DNA of 64,000 nucleotides from Rheum nobile (GCA_027886185.1 WOAB01000211.1:1526001-1590000); one strand, 5' to 3'; positions 24,363 through 37,050 are shown, numbered from the stretch's first letter. The notes: generated by a model from the letters alone, not told the origin. Made by a program: numbers and translations.

Positions 24363-27300
24363 ATGGCTTGAAAAAGGCGTCAGATTTCCACTCCATCAGA
24401 TAATCGTTCTAAAAATCAGCCTGAAAATGTTTCTGAGAAGAAACGTAAGACTAGAGGGGCTTCGCTGATGAAGAATCTTGTTAAAGGAATGGTGCATGGT
24501 TCCCGCCTCTCAGTCGACTTGAACAACAAGGGACAACCCATAGGAGTAAATAAAGCAAAACTGTCCATATATATTGGTACTACAGTAAAGAAGTGGGTTC
24601 CTATCACAGTTGATAATTGGAAATTGGTTTCTACAGAGGAAAAGAATGCTATTTGGGAAGAAGTCTTGGTAATGATTACATATGTTTATCTATAATACAG
24701 TAACTATTGTATCTGTAAATTTCTAAAATGTGCTTGTTTATTTTACATACATGGAGGCTTTGATCTTCCTGTTGAGCTAAAGGATTGGGTGGTGCAAAAA
24801 GCGAATGATTTATGGAGGGAATTCAAAAAGGACTTGGGTAAATTTCATATGGTGGACGGGGAAACAGGTGAACTTCGCACATAACCTCCAGCCATGTATG
24901 ACTCATACATCACTCAAGATCAATGGACAAAATTTAATCAAATAAGACAATCTGCAGAGTTTAAGGTAAGAATGATCTTTGGGATTAAGTCTTGGTAATA
25001 ACTTTATACACTAACAACTTCAAATTTACAACAGAAAAAGAGTGAGAAGTTTAAAGAGCTCTCGAAACAAAGTGATTATAGTTACAAGGCATCGCGTAAG
25101 GGTTATGCTGGCGTCGAGGCTGAATATGTAAGTACTTGAATACTATCTATTCAAATAACACTTATAGATATTGACTTATGATGTATATATTGATGTATAC
25201 ATCAATATATTTTTTCCATATATGTCAGAAAGCTAAGCATCAAATGGATTCTTCTTCCACTGTGTCTCGGTCAATCCTATGGATCGAAGCAAGGAAAAAC
25301 AAACTAGGGGACTGTTCTGAAAAAGCTCAACCAATCATTGACAAACTAGTAAGCTTTTTTAAAGATAAATTTCAGTCTTCCTAATAATTACAAGCTAGTA
25401 GAATAAAGATAAATTTCTTACAAACAGATTCTTGCCTAACTAAATACAAAACAATGCTAGTAAAGTTTGTTTTTATTCCTACTAACTTTGCTCATATGAA
25501 CTCTCTTTGATGGGATAGCACCATTACATGCAACAAGAAGCTTCAGGGGAGCTTACTACTTGTGGACAAAAAGATGCGATGGCATTAGCAATAGGTAAGC
25601 CTGAGCACCCAGGACGCGTTAGAGGGGTTGGTCAAGATGTCTCGATCAGTAAATTTTGGCCTCGTTCATCTCAAGGAGCATCTTCATATAAAGTTGGTGC
25701 TTCTGAACAAGCTGTAATTTCTGAGCTCCAGGATAAAATGAAAGTCATGGAATCTACACTTGGGGCAAAGATAAATGAATTAGAACTTGTCATTAAAGAG
25801 TTGATTTCAGCGAAACAACCACTCAAAGAAGGACATCTATCTGAAAAGGAGCATGTATTATCTACTCCCACGCCTGAATTTCCTCTTCCTCAAAGTGGAA
25901 AAGCATCTTGTTTTGCTTTGAAAAAGGTGCCTACTGTATCAAAGGATTTGGTGAGTACCTTAAATTAATATTCTTATTAATAAGTTTCGATTTCTTATGG
26001 AATGAAATTCTGAAATTTTAGTTTCAGGGGTGGAAATCATGTGAGCTATTCTGGCCAGACCTCACTCAAGCGGTAGCTCAAGGGAAACTATATCCTTCTT
26101 CCTCAGGTCTTAGAGTACTTCATAATCGTCCATTAGAGAGTGGTTATGTGAAGGTTGAAGTAGTCACCTCTATCAAAGGGGATGTCGTAGTACCTTGCCC
26201 TAATGAAGAGGTTTGTACAGTCAGTGAGGCCATATGACAATTTATTGCTTGGCCTGAATCACTTGTGATTCCCATTGAGGTAAGTGCAAAATCTTTTACA
26301 TAAATGCATTCTCATTTCTTAATTTTGCATATATTTCCTGAAGTTTTCTTTTTCTTTGTTAAATTAACAAGGGCCTGGAACAACCTGAAAAGAATATAAT
26401 AATGAAAGAAAAGACCAAGGGAAAGTCACTTACTTATGAATCTGTCATTGGGTCGGGTGAAGCTGAATCAGAATCGAGTTCATTGGGAAAATATGAATGG
26501 ATATTAGATGATTTCAGTGGAACTGCGCTGCAGAAAATCAAACTTCATGATGAAGTTTTTCATTACGACCATTCGGGGATTGAAATTGGGAAGGAGGAGA
26601 TTCAAAGATGTCTTGATAGGAAAGAGGTTGGAATTACTCATATGCTATTATATATCAGGTTAGTAGCAATAGTATCTTGTTTTTGTATATTCTGTTTTTA
26701 TGTATAATGTTTTTGTGTATGTTTTGTTTTTGTATATTCTGTTTTTAGTATATTCTATTTTTGTCAATTGTTTCAAATGTATAAACAACATGTTCATATT
26801 TCTTGTAGATATTTATTTGACAATCATTGCAAAGGTGTCAATGACATGATCAAATTTCTTTGTCCTACTCAAATTTCTCCATTGGCTCAAAGCATTGAAC
26901 AAAGGGCTACTTACATTGCAAAGTCTATGGAAGGAGATGTTAAGAATAAGATATTTATGGCACCCTACCATTTTAGGTAACCAGCCCTTATAGTTTTTTT
27001 TTATTACCTTTTGTCAGTTAAATTAAATGATCATATATTTTTAGGTATCATTGGGTGTTGATATTGATGAATCCTCAACTGGGTCATGCTTATTGGGTTG
27101 ATTCACAACTTGGAAAAATTGAGAAGGATGCGGAGTCATTGGTTACACTGTAAGTATTTGTTTGATATGTCGAGTAAGATTCTTGCATTATTCCTTATAG
27201 AAGTAATTGCGTCTGTTGTAAACAGGAGCTATAAATTGAAATATGCCAAATTGGGTAGGAAAACACCACGAAAAGAAACTTTGTGGCACAAAGTTAAGGT

Positions 27301-27703
27301 AAATTTACTGATTTTCTAAACTTGTTTGTGGTTGAGTTAGAATTTCCTAATTAAAGTGTTACATGTATGAATATATCATTCTTTCGATACATTTTCCAAT
27401 CTTATACAATTATTTGTGTATGACTTACAGTGTCCTCGTCAGAAGAATGCGATTGATTGTGGATACTATGTTTTGAAGTTTATGAAAGATCTTATACTTC
27501 ACCAAAAAAATTGTTTTGTAATTCCCATCAATGTAAGGCTTTTTTAATCTGTAATAGTCTGTCTTTGATAAATAAGGTTTACTCTAAATAAATATCATGT
27601 TGTATATATTTTACAGTGGTATGATGACCGATCTTCCTACACAAATGAAGATGTTGATGAAATTCGACGGGAGTGGTTTGATTATTTCCTAAGTCTTATG
27701 TAG
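24363..27703 (+). pseudogene. CACTA second gene: Transposase_24-like region plus Ulp1 (C48) protease domain
   Basis: A 12-exon model with GT-AG introns, roughly 24363-24669, 24755-24965, 25035-25129, 25229-25349, 25520-25951, 26025-26280, 26371-26659, 26808-26978, 27044-27149, 27226-27298, 27431-27533 and 27617-27703. Exons 1-5 carry a basic N-terminus and Transposase_24-like blocks (VPITVDNWKLV, FKKDLGKF, MYDSYITQDQW, ARKNKLG) plus a coiled-coil segment near 25700-25810. Exons 9-11 carry a Ulp1-type cysteine protease core with His in YHWVL, Asp in YWVDSQ, Gln in CPRQKN and Cys in DCGYYV, so the full tetrad is present. Stops: TGA at 24369 (third codon), TAA at 24882, TGA at 26235; two look like CGA to TGA changes. 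Ulp1-like domains process SUMO-type conjugates in host proteins; their role in transposons is unknown. Confidence 0.85.
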
Positions 27704-28179
27704 GTATAAAGTTCTATTTACCTATTGCTTGTAGTTTGAATTTATTAATAACACCTAATAAGTCACTCCACTTTTTGTTTGTTATATATTTTTTTGTTCT
27801 TTAATTTCTGCAAAGCTTTATAGGAAGTTGATATATATTAGCTGATTGCAGAAAGGATTGTCATGCAGGCGTGTTTGTCGAATGGAAAGTTGTCAACAGA
27901 GATGAAGAATCACAAGTGGTATTGCTAGAAGGCATAGAATTAGTTGTTTTTTTTCAGTATGTGTTAAGTTGTGAACTTCTATTAGGAGTCCTTTGCTAAA
28001 TTATATGAAGAATGATATTGTAACTCACAGTGTTTTGGATCTATACTATCTGGTTTATCAGTTATAAATGTTTCTATTCTCTAGTGTGAGTTAAATATTG
28101 GTACAATGTAGTAAAATATAGCAAAGTATATAAACAGGGTATTCAAATAGGCAATAAATATAAATATTTGCGAAAAAAA

Positions 28180-28590
28180 AATACTATATAGCCCGAACAT
28201 TATAAGTCCGAGCTATATAACCACGAATATATGCCTACTAGGACAAACCTTTTATCCCAGATATGAATAACATATAGCCCGGACAAGAGAAATAATTAAC
28301 TTGGAAATTTTGGACTTTTTAGCCCGGACATGTATTGTACACGCCCGGGCTATTAAGTGAAGTTCAACTTGAAAATTTTAGACTTTTAACCCGAACATGT
28401 ATTGTACACGCCCATGCTATTAAGTGAAGTTCAGCCCAAATTATGTGAAGGAATATAGCCCGGGCGTGTGACAATGGGTCCGGGTTATTTGGTCTACTAT
28501 CACACCAACCAATAGCCCGAATCCTTTTTAGCTATATCCGGGCTATATAATGGAAAACGCCCGGGCTAAAAAGCATATTTTGTAGTAGTG
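28180..28590. repeat. Right subterminal repeat region of the CACTA element
   Basis: AGCCCGGAC/AGCCCGGGC words occur about ten times in both orientations, and a 60-bp stretch (near 28320 and 28380) is tandemly duplicated. It ends in the TIR TTTTGTAGTAGTG. Confidence 0.8.
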
Positions 28591-29540
28591 ATACCTCGTT
28601 CTGTGAAACATACTCATAGATTATAAGTAGTTCAATCAAGAAAGAAATAAGTTTCTATCTAAGAAAGATTTCTAGGCTTGAGAGAAGAAGATGAAAAATC
28701 ATCTCAAGATTCTATGTCTTAAGAGAATTACAGAATGATAGAGAACAAAATAACATAAAAAATTTATGAAGATAAAAAAGAGAACAACTGGATGGAGGGA
28801 GAAGAGAGTGATGACTAAGATTAGACTAGTAAGTTTATTTTTTTTAGTCATAGTTCAACAAGATTCACTCTTTACGTCTTAGCTTACCAGTTCTAGTTAC
28901 AATGGACGCTACATAGTCCTCGTGGAAACGATACTTGAAGAACTACATCTGATCTCATACGCTTGTGGGTAAGTTTTGATCCTATTTAGAATGATTCAAA
29001 TATTTAGAAAGTCAAATTAGTATAATAATATAAATAAATTAGTGAAAATTTTAAAAAAACTATAACAATTAATTTAATAATATAAATAATTCTCTAACAA
29101 TAAATATGACGACTAGCCCACACTATCTCAAGTTAAATCTGATCAAGTTTTCTAGTTGGGTCCGAGTTATTATGCACACCCCTAACCGCAATAAAAATAA
29201 AAATGGAAAAGAAAATAAAGATCACGATCTATCTTATTTATAACATATATGTTCAAATAATGATGAAATCAAACCAAAGAAAACTAATTTAGATAATGAA
29301 AATAGAATTATTCTATTTTTTGATATAATACTGAAAAGGAAATTAAGATACAACAATATATATATTATTTTTAAATAAAAATCTATGTTCATTGAAAAAA
29401 GAAATTTGGGTCACTGAATATTTTTAACATAATCACGTAAAATTAAAATAAATTATTCATAAAATAAGGACAAATTAGGTAATGATAAATGAAGCAATAT
29501 GAACATGTGGTAAAAATAATGTCCGCCATTTTAGGGTTGG
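28591..29540. other. AT-rich intergenic sequence
   Basis: No ORF, repeat or element end recognised. Confidence 0.45.
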
Positions 29541-29555
29541 CAAGTGGCTTAGTTT

Positions 29556-30240
29556 TTTTTTTTTTGATTAAGTAAAAATTAGACTGGAAATCACAAAAGA
29601 GCCGGTTTCTCAGTCTATAGCATCCTTTCGGATGAGAATTATAAATTCTGAACTAGTTCGAATATCTTCCAAGGAACTAAGTTGGACCTCCTTAGCGATG
29701 AAGTCGGCCACCACATTTGTATTTCGGAAGATATGAGAAATCTGCACTGAAGAGAAAAGTTATAAAACACACAGGATATCAGAAATAATCATTTCAATAT
29801 CCCATGGACGGTGCCAGATTAGGTTTAGGACATTCACAATGGTCAGGTTATCGCATTCAAGTTGTATGTCGGTAATGCCTAGTTCATAGGCCTTTACCAT
29901 GACATTTCTTACCGCAAGCGTTTCCGTTTTTAATGGGGTTGATGTACCACATTTATTCCCGAAGATAAAAGTAGGTTCACCTTTGTTGTTCCGGAAAATG
30001 TAGCCCAAGCTAGATTCACCATTCGTTTTTGTTGATCCATCGGTATTGATTTTGATAATTTTATCTGGAGGTTTTTTTCCATTTTTTTTATTGGTCGTCT
30101 AGAGCTATTTGTTCTATGAGGTTTCGATCTATCATCTGCTAGGCAGTCAGGATTTCAGATTTTCGTCTTATTCCAGTTCTCAATTTGTTGTTTGATATAA
30201 TGCGGAACATCTTTGATGTGATTGGCATCATTATTCTATA
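29556..30240 (-). mobile_element. 5'-truncated LINE tail with RNase H-like domain
   Basis: A minus-strand insertion with a poly(A) tail (T-run on the plus strand from 29556). It is flanked by perfect 15-bp direct repeats CAAGTGGCTTAGTTT at 29541-29555 and 30241-30255. The residual frame (from about 30060 down to 29760) is the C-terminal RNase H-like domain seen in plant LINEs, with acidic residues in INTDGS, KTETLAV and LECDNL, then a TAA where the sister copy has CAA. The duplication length and 3'-anchored truncation are classic target-primed reverse transcription. Confidence 0.85.
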
Positions 30241-30255
30241 CAAGTGGCTTAGTTT

Positions 30256-30469
30256 ATTTATACTTTTATGTAGTACGAGTAGAATTTTAAAATTTGTTTT
30301 TATGTTATTTTATGCTTTTAATATTAATCTTAGTTAGCATGCCCAGTTTGCACTTTCCGAGATACCTCGTCAGCATTGTGGCCGAAATTTCCACTAGAAA
30401 AATTTGTCATGTTATAGTCAGTAAATATATATATATATATGTAGTTGGTATATGTATTAGTAATTGTAA
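30256..30469. other. Short spacer with (AT)n run
   Basis: Target-site flank between the LINE tail and the fold-back element; nothing coding. Confidence 0.5.
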
Positions 30470-30478
30470 AAGTATTAT

Positions 30479-31790
30479 CGGGAATTCCGCGAGGTAACCC
30501 TGAGGTTTTGCAAATTCCGTGAGGTGTCCACAAGTTTAGGCTATTCCGTGAGGTAACCCTGAGGTTTTGCGAATTCCGCGAGGTAACCCTGAGGTTTTGC
30601 AAATTCCGCGAGGTGTCCACAAGTTTAGGCTATTCCGCGAGGTAACCCTGAGTTTTTTAAAAAGTCCGCCAAATAACCCTCCGTTATCTTTCCTGTTAAA
30701 GTACCGTTAATTCATATTTTTTTAACGGAAATTCCGCGAGGTAACCCTCAGGTTTTGCAAATTCCGCCAAATAACCCTCTGTTACTTAATCCGTTAAAAA
30801 AATGTTAAATTTTTATTTTTTTAATGTGAAAAACTGTTAATTATTAACTTTTAATACTTTTTAAAAAGTTGTTAATTGATTTTTTTTAAAGGAGAAATAA
30901 TAACAAATGCTAATATTTAGTATCATCCATAAAATAAGAAAAAAATTAATAATTAACTACATAAATGAATTTACTTAATTACTTTGTTCATTCATGTAGT
31001 TTATTATTAAAAATTGCAATTTTCATTTATGTAGTTAATTATTAATTTTTTTCTTATTTTATGGATGATACTAAATATTAGCATTTGTTATTATTTCTCC
31101 TTTTAAAAAAATCAATTAATAACTTTTTAAAAAGTATTAAAAGTTAATAATTAACTACATGAATGAATGTACTTAATTACATTGTCCATTCATGTAGTTT
31201 ATTATTAAATGAATTTACTTAATTACTTTGTTCATTCATGTAGTTTATTATTAAAAATTGCAGTTTTCATTAATGTAGTTAATAATTATTTTTTTCTTAT
31301 TTTATGGATGATACTAAATATTAGCATTTGTTATTATTTCTCCTTTTAAAAAAATCAATTAACAACTTTTTAAAAAGTATTAAAAGTTAATAACTAACTA
31401 CATGAATGAATGTACTTAATTACATTGTTCATCCATGTAGTTTATTATTAAAAATTATAAATTTTTTTTTATGGTTGGTACTAAATAGAATTTAAATTAT
31501 TTTTTCTTTAAAAAAAATCAATTAACAGTTTTTCACATTAAAAAAAAATTTAACAATTTTTTAACGGATTAAGTAACATAGGGTTATTTGGCGGAATTTG
31601 CAAAACCTGAGGGTTACCTCGCGGAATTTCCGTTAAAAAAATATGAATTAACGGTACTTTAACATGAAAGATAACGGAGGGTTATTTGACGGACTTTTTA
31701 AAAAACTCAGGGTTACCTCGCGGAATAGCCTAAACCTGTGGACACCTCGCAGAATTTGCAAAACCTCAGGGTTACCTCGCGGAATTCCCG
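30479..31790. mobile_element. Fold-back Mutator-like element with 9-bp duplication
   Basis: The ends CGGGAATTCCGCGAGG and the reverse complement at 31775-31790 begin long inverted repeats. These include several copies of 'ccgcgaggtaaccctgaggttttgc' and are followed inward by AT-rich arms that also pair (for example around 30840-31000 with 31020-31160 and 31290-31420). Perfect 9-bp direct repeats AAGTATTAT flank it (30470-30478 and 31791-31799). No coding capacity. The 9-bp duplication points to a Mutator-like transposase acting in trans. Confidence 0.85.
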
Positions 31791-31805
31791 AAGTATTATT
31801 TATGC

Positions 31806-32480
31806 TTTTTTTTAATAGGTAAAAATTAAACTAGAAACCACATAAGAGTCGGTATCTCAGTTTATAGCATTCTTACGGATGAGAATTACAAATTCTAGAT
31901 TAGCTCAAATATCTTCCGAGGAACCCTGCTAGACCTTCTTTGCGGTGAAGTCGGCCACCACGTTTGTTTCTCGGAAGACATAAAAAATCTGTACTGAGGA
32001 GAAAAGTTGTAAAACACACAGGATATCAGAAATTAACATTTCAATATCTCATGGACAGTGCCAGATTTGATTCAGAACATTCACAATGGTAAGGTTATCG
32101 CATTCAAGTTGAATGTCGGTAATGCCTAATTCACAGGCCTTTACCAAGACATTTCTTACTGCAAGTGTTTCTGTTTTTAAAGGGGTTGAGATACCACATT
32201 TATCCCCAAAGAGGAAAATTAGTTTACCCGTGTTATTCCTGAAAATGTAGCCAAAGTTAGATTCACCATTAACTTTGGTGGATCCATCTGTATTGATTTT
32301 AATAATATTATCAGGTGGTTTTTTCCATTTCTTTGTTGGTCGTCTAACAATGTTCGTTCTATGAGTTTTTTGTTTGTCTTCTGCTACACAGTCAGGGTTA
32401 TAGTTCTTCGTCTTATTTCAGTTCTCAATTTGTTTCTTAATATAAATTGGTACATCCTTTATGGAATCGGCATCATCGTT
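31806..32480 (-). mobile_element. Second 5'-truncated LINE tail of the same family
   Basis: Homologous throughout to 29556-30240, in the same orientation, and also beginning at a T-run (31806-31813). The minus frame again reads an RNase H-like domain with NTDGS, KTETLAV and LECDNL, with a TGA replacing a Trp and a TAG near the tail end. The fold-back element ends only a few bases from its poly(A) tail. The 5' limit is uncertain and no target duplication was found. Confidence 0.7.
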
Positions 32481-32990
32481 TGTTCTTTCAAAGCTTTGTT
32501 GGTTTCTATAAAATCAAATCCCCCACCAAGAGACCATTAATTCTATGAATTGTGATCTATTAGTTTTTTGTCGAATTCCTTCAATAATTTCATTGATTTT
32601 TTTTATTTTCTATGTTTAGAGATCTGATGATGCCATAGGTATCATAATTCATTTTTTCGAAGATGGATAGTTACTAGTTAGTGTTATTTAAATAGAAACA
32701 ATGAGTCCCATTAACCATTTTCTTAGCTTAAATCTGAGAAATACCTCACTCAATCTGAAGTTTAGACTTTTGACCCCTATCCCTTTTCATACCACACTCG
32801 CGCTCACCGGCGGAAAAATGTACACCTACACTCAGTGTAGGAATTTATCTTACACGTTTAATGATTTAAAGGGGTTTAATGATTTAAAGGGGTATAATGA
32901 TTCAATCGCTGTGCTCGTTATCGTATAATATTAAGTGAATAAACTTTATAAGAAAATTACAAAGACGTAATATGATAGATTCTAGAACCT
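32481..32990. other. Intergenic sequence, nothing recognised
   Basis: The 75-residue plus-strand ORF at 32701-32928 shows no motif; a short tandem repeat of 'gatttaaaggggt' occurs near 32862-32895. Confidence 0.4.
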
Positions 32991-32998
32991 AAACATAC

Positions 32999-34623
32999 CC
33001 GAGATGCATCCAAAGTCGGAACAGCATGGCGTCTGGGACGAGGAATCTCGGTCGCATCGTGTCTGACATATGGATGAGAAATGGGAAGGAGCCAATCGAG
33101 ATACTCCTCATCCATATCATAATCAGCGACAGCCAACAGACTAGATAAGAGCTCAGCGCATATATGCTCATCCAAACGATCCCAACCGTCCCAGTGAGCA
33201 TCAAACTCAAGCTTGTACGCATCCTTCCCCTTGAGACTTGCACAACGCGAAACTGTATGGGGCCGTATCGGGTCCAGAGGCCTGCTCTGGGCCCGTCCAA
33301 ACTGGCGTGCCACACGGTCAGACATGTAGGGCTCGGATATATCATGGAAGCGTATTGTGCCTCGATATGTAGAAGCTCTAAATCGTGAATGGAAATCCAG
33401 CTGACCGTATGGCATCCACCGCACCTACAACCATAAAAACAATCAATGTTACGAGTAATCATTATAAGTTAATTAAAAAAAATAGAATCATGTACTTACA
33501 TCCTCACGGCGATACTCGTCAAGGACGTGACGGTAACTCCGAATGCGAGATGGTTCCCGTGGAGGGGGGCGTAATACCGAATACCATGTCGCTCGTCGGT
33601 CGTCCTCGGCTCTCGTAACCTGGGGATGGGGGTGTCCGGGAAACCAAGGAAAGTATGCCCATATCCACATTTACAATCGTCGGAAAATAAACTTAAACCC
33701 TATTTTAAACCCTAAGTTCGGAACAATATACAAAGATTAAAAGATTAGCAACGTTTTTACTTGGAGTAGCAAACAACAACCGGCTATGCTCCTGGCCTCG
33801 CCACGTGATGCCTCACACAGGTTCCTGTACAGGCAGGCGAGAACTCCGGCTCCCCAGGCCGTCCGCTGGGTACGCTCATGATCCACGCACAAGGGCAACA
33901 ACTGACACTTGAGCTTGTTCGTGGACTTGTTCACGAACAAGGTGGACCCCAACAAGTGGAATAAATACCCTGCTGCACAACTCATGGGGTCCTCTCCCAG
34001 CAAAATCATCCAGCAACGTCGTGCACAAAGTCCTATGCGTCAACCCCAGCTGTCGCGACCCACTTCCTCACCTTCGTCGGGTCGTAATAAAAAACCTCAT
34101 GCCATAAATCGGCCACATCTGCGTCCTCTAGTACCTCACTAACAGCGTATCCCTCGATAGGCAGCCTCATGATCCTCTCGACGTCATGAAGTGTGACAGT
34201 AATCTCGCCCCAGGGAAAATGAAAGTTGTTGGTCTCCGGATGCCACCTCTCAACAAAAGCAGAAATGAGGACGTGGTCCACACTGCCAAACTGAAGCGCG
34301 TGGAGACCGGTCAGCCCGCTCAGTGAAGCGTAATACCACCAGCTACCCTCAACCACCTCCCCTCTAGGAATAAGGCGATGCACTCTCCAGAAATCGAGAT
34401 AGCGTGGACGCGTATGAACACGTAGACGACGAGGGGCAGACGTGGGATGATGCCATATCCTATGCGCAATGTGATGGTCAAAAGATGACAGAAGCTCACC
34501 GTTCCGCACACTGTAAGGAGCTTGGGGATGGGCGGGCTGGGGAGCGGGAATGGGGTCGGGAATGGGGTCGGGAATAGGCTCGGATCTATGCTCGGGTATG
34601 GGCTCGGGTCTAGGCTCGGGTCT
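32999..34623 (-). pseudogene. Plant mobile domain (PMD, MAIN-like) gene, 3' part
   Basis: Minus-strand exon-like blocks: 34623 to about 34040 (Pro-rich repeat tail, then the PMD start with FVERWHPETNNFHFPWGE, TVTLHDVERI and LPIEGYAV); about 34009-33762 (FHLLGSTLFVNKS, LLPLCVDHERT, WGAGVLACLYRNLC, GCCLLLQ); 33680-33493 (WIWAYFPWF onward); and 33424-32999 (RWMPYGQ...MSDRVARQFGRAQ). This order matches the PMD of MAIN-like proteins and 'protein phosphatase 7 long form homologs', nuclear proteins linked to silencing and genome stability; PMDs also occur in transposons. GT-AG sites fit at 33424 and 32993, but the acceptor near 33680 lacks AG and a frameshift lies near 34010. The Tekay insertion at 34624 splits it from its N-terminal part at 51653. 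Confidence 0.8.
34545..34623 (-). repeat. Minisatellite coding the Pro-rich PMD linker (left half)
   Basis: Short tandem units of the 'ggctcgggtatg/ggaatggggtcg' type (12 or 6 bp steps) encode alternating Glu/Asp-Pro peptides on the minus strand. The array continues across the retrotransposon at 51653-51745. Confidence 0.75.
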
Positions 34624-37036
34624 TGTAACACCCCCAAAACTTAACCCTTTTTGGAAATGTATTACCGCCAGTGACCCCAGTGTTCCTTACCGAGATCACC
34701 CAAGGCTTTACCATTTAAATACAATTTATGAAATACAAATGATACATAATGATCAAAGCATTCAATCCCAAAACATAACATTGTCAAGGAAACAAGAGTT
34801 ACGGGATTACAACCCAATCCCGAATAGGCTAACACAGAGTTTAAACCAAAAACAGCGGAAGTCTTATAAAGCACATTACAACCAAAGTCATTGTCCAAAA
34901 GATCTCAACCTGATTAAAGAAATAATTAAAACGTTCAAAAACCACCGTCGACTCCATAGTCCTTCTATTCTTCTGAGCTACTTTCAATCTGATGTGCCGA
35001 ATCGAACGGATGACACCAGCCCACATGCGGAGAACAAAGTTCGTGGGTTAGTCTATTTGAATAGACTAGCAAGGGTAAAAAACAGAATGGTTTGAAGCAG
35101 TCGTATTAGGTTAGACTCATCGCTTCTCGAATAATAATCGATGACGATAGTCAACCATCATACTCCTACTGGAATAGACAAGAGGTATGCACAAGAGAAG
35201 ATTTTGGAAGACTGAATCTTCACAGAAATCGACTCGAAAAGAGACTCCAAGAGATTGAGTCCTTAAGGAAATATGACAAATCTGGAATGTTTACAGCATC
35301 ATACAACAATGATTTAAAAGTTGACTGAGATGCTTCGGTTCACGACCAACCTCATCGCATACAGCGAATCCAGATTGGAAAGAGAACGTACTATGATCAA
35401 AGTCGAGACGAGTTTTTCCTAGCTGCACTATAACTTAGTTGCACTACTCGCCGAAGGTTTATTAGTTATGTGCGTCGAGTAACACTTATCTGATTTATGT
35501 TTCAAAAACACACATCACGTTATTAGACTTTTACATGTGTACCCCATCATTGGGACGACACATCTTAGTATACGTTTCGTCGAGAGTGACGTACACCGGA
35601 AGGTTTGTGACACCAGCTAAGTGTCCTGTCTCTACACACTTGTGAAAGAGACCGATCATGATCTTAGAATAGTACCACATGGAGACGAGCCACCCCGATA
35701 CCAGATTATAAAGAAACGAATGGACCGAGTCCGAGTAACGTTCCTATCTAACAGTGCTAACTAACAGTTATAGCACAATAAGAGTTACTGGATAAATCCA
35801 CATAAAGGCCCGAAAGGCGATCACAGATAATAGCATTGTTCTAACAGATATACAACCTATTATATGATTTTCAAAACAGTTTATCAAAACCGTTTCCAGA
35901 CAAACAGAGTATTCATTCCAAATTAATTACTCAGATAAACTACTGATAATTAATGTAAATATGGAACGAATGAGCAAGAGCGAACCGCCACTTGCCTTAA
36001 TCAGCAGAATAGAAACAAGCCTTACGACAACGACGGGATTCCGGGCTCGACACGGGTATAGCTCCGCTAGCACAAACACCTTCGAGTCGACCCATAAAAG
36101 GAACCCTAAGTTAGATCCGACATAACCACAGTACGAATCTAAAAACGACGAAAGAGAATGAAAGGAAAGATGCCACGACCACAACCAACCAAGCCGAAGC
36201 CACGAAGGCATTCTGGGCACTGGCGGCGGTCACCGTTCTTGGCGGCGGTCGCCGCAGTTCATCACGGCGGTCGTCGTGAAGAACGCGGTGGTTGCCGTGA
36301 AAAACTCATACGACAGAAGCGGTGAGAAAACTCACCCAAATGATGCGCGTTTCGACCCCTTTATGCCTTGCCTGGGTTCTGACCTCCAAAGGCAACCAAA
36401 AGGCTTCTAAAGGGCTTCTAGAAACACCACCAAATGACACCGACGAGAGCTTCCGAACTCCGGCGAAACACAACTCCGACGACACGAAAATTTGGCAGAG
36501 GTTCGGTGTTTGGGATGGCTCAAATCCCTTCCCCAACACCTCCTTTTATAGCCAAAGCATAGGGAGCACGAAGATGGGCCTACGAAAGCTAGTTCGGCGC
36601 TTGCCAAAACCACGCCGGCGACCATCGGTTAAAGACCTCTGGGTAATCACGGCGGGCGCCGCGACTTTGCCTACGGCGGGCGTCGTAATTACGGCGGTCG
36701 CCGTTCCTAGCTCTAGCGAGCCCAGCGTAGGAGACGACGGCCTGACACATCGGGCCCAGCGACGGCGGCGCCGTGACTGTACATCGGTCGCCATTTTGCC
36801 TTTTCCCGCCCATTCAGCTTTTGGATGAGCAAGACATTAACCCGGGATAAAAATTATCGTACACGAACGCGTATAAACATTCGAAGCACGTCGTCTGTAT
36901 TTTATTTCACTGAGAAAAATATTACAGATACAGAGCACATTACAGAATGTCTCAAGCTACCTGAATTAAATCCGACGTACTAAACGGGTACTCGGGAAAA
37001 TTCCAAAATAACCTTACAAAAATACGGGGTATCACA
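34624..37036 (-). repeat. 3' LTR of the Tekay element
   Basis: 2,413 bp. The minus-strand TATA box is at 36543-36550, between GC-rich tracts of CGGCGACCGCCG-type motifs (36218-36305 and 36645-36790). All ORFs inside recur in the other LTR copies and are considered noncoding. Confidence 0.93.
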
Positions 37037-37050
37037 TCTCCTCCCCCTTA
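37037..37050 (-). promoter_or_regulatory. Polypurine tract of the Tekay element
   Basis: The minus strand reads AAGGGGGAGGAGA immediately before the 3' LTR; this is the expected primer for plus-strand DNA synthesis. Confidence 0.85.

Larger units (their letters stand above)
16343..28590 (+). mobile_element. CACTA (En/Spm-type) transposon, 12.2 kb
   Basis: Termini are CACTACTACAAAAAACG at 16343 and TTTTGTAGTAGTG ending at 28590, perfectly complementary over CACTACTACAAAA. Flanking trinucleotides are ACA and ATA, an imperfect 3-bp duplication. Both subterminal regions (16365-16640 and 28180-28575) are packed with AGCCCGGGCT/GTCCGGAC words in both orientations, as expected for transposase-binding sites. 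Two plus-strand genes lie inside: a TNP2-type transposase (18643-24257) and a Transposase_24/Ulp1 gene (24363-27703). A 2.3-kb solo LTR sits in the transposase. Both genes carry nonsense codons, so this copy is no longer autonomous. Confidence 0.93.

Noticed and set aside
30479..31790. Repeated GAGGTAACCCTGAGG units as a CRISPR-like array
   Set aside because: They are arms of a fold-back element with a 9-bp duplication, irregularly spaced and in both orientations, in a plant genome.
33164..34142. Plus-strand ORFs over the PMD region
   Set aside because: Shadows of the minus-strand PMD exons, whose motifs are recognisable.
36322..36828. 168-residue plus-strand ORF and similar ORFs at 37727-38017 and 50935-51294
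   Set aside because: They recur in each Tekay LTR, on the strand opposite the element's sense, with variable ends and GC-motif-driven composition.
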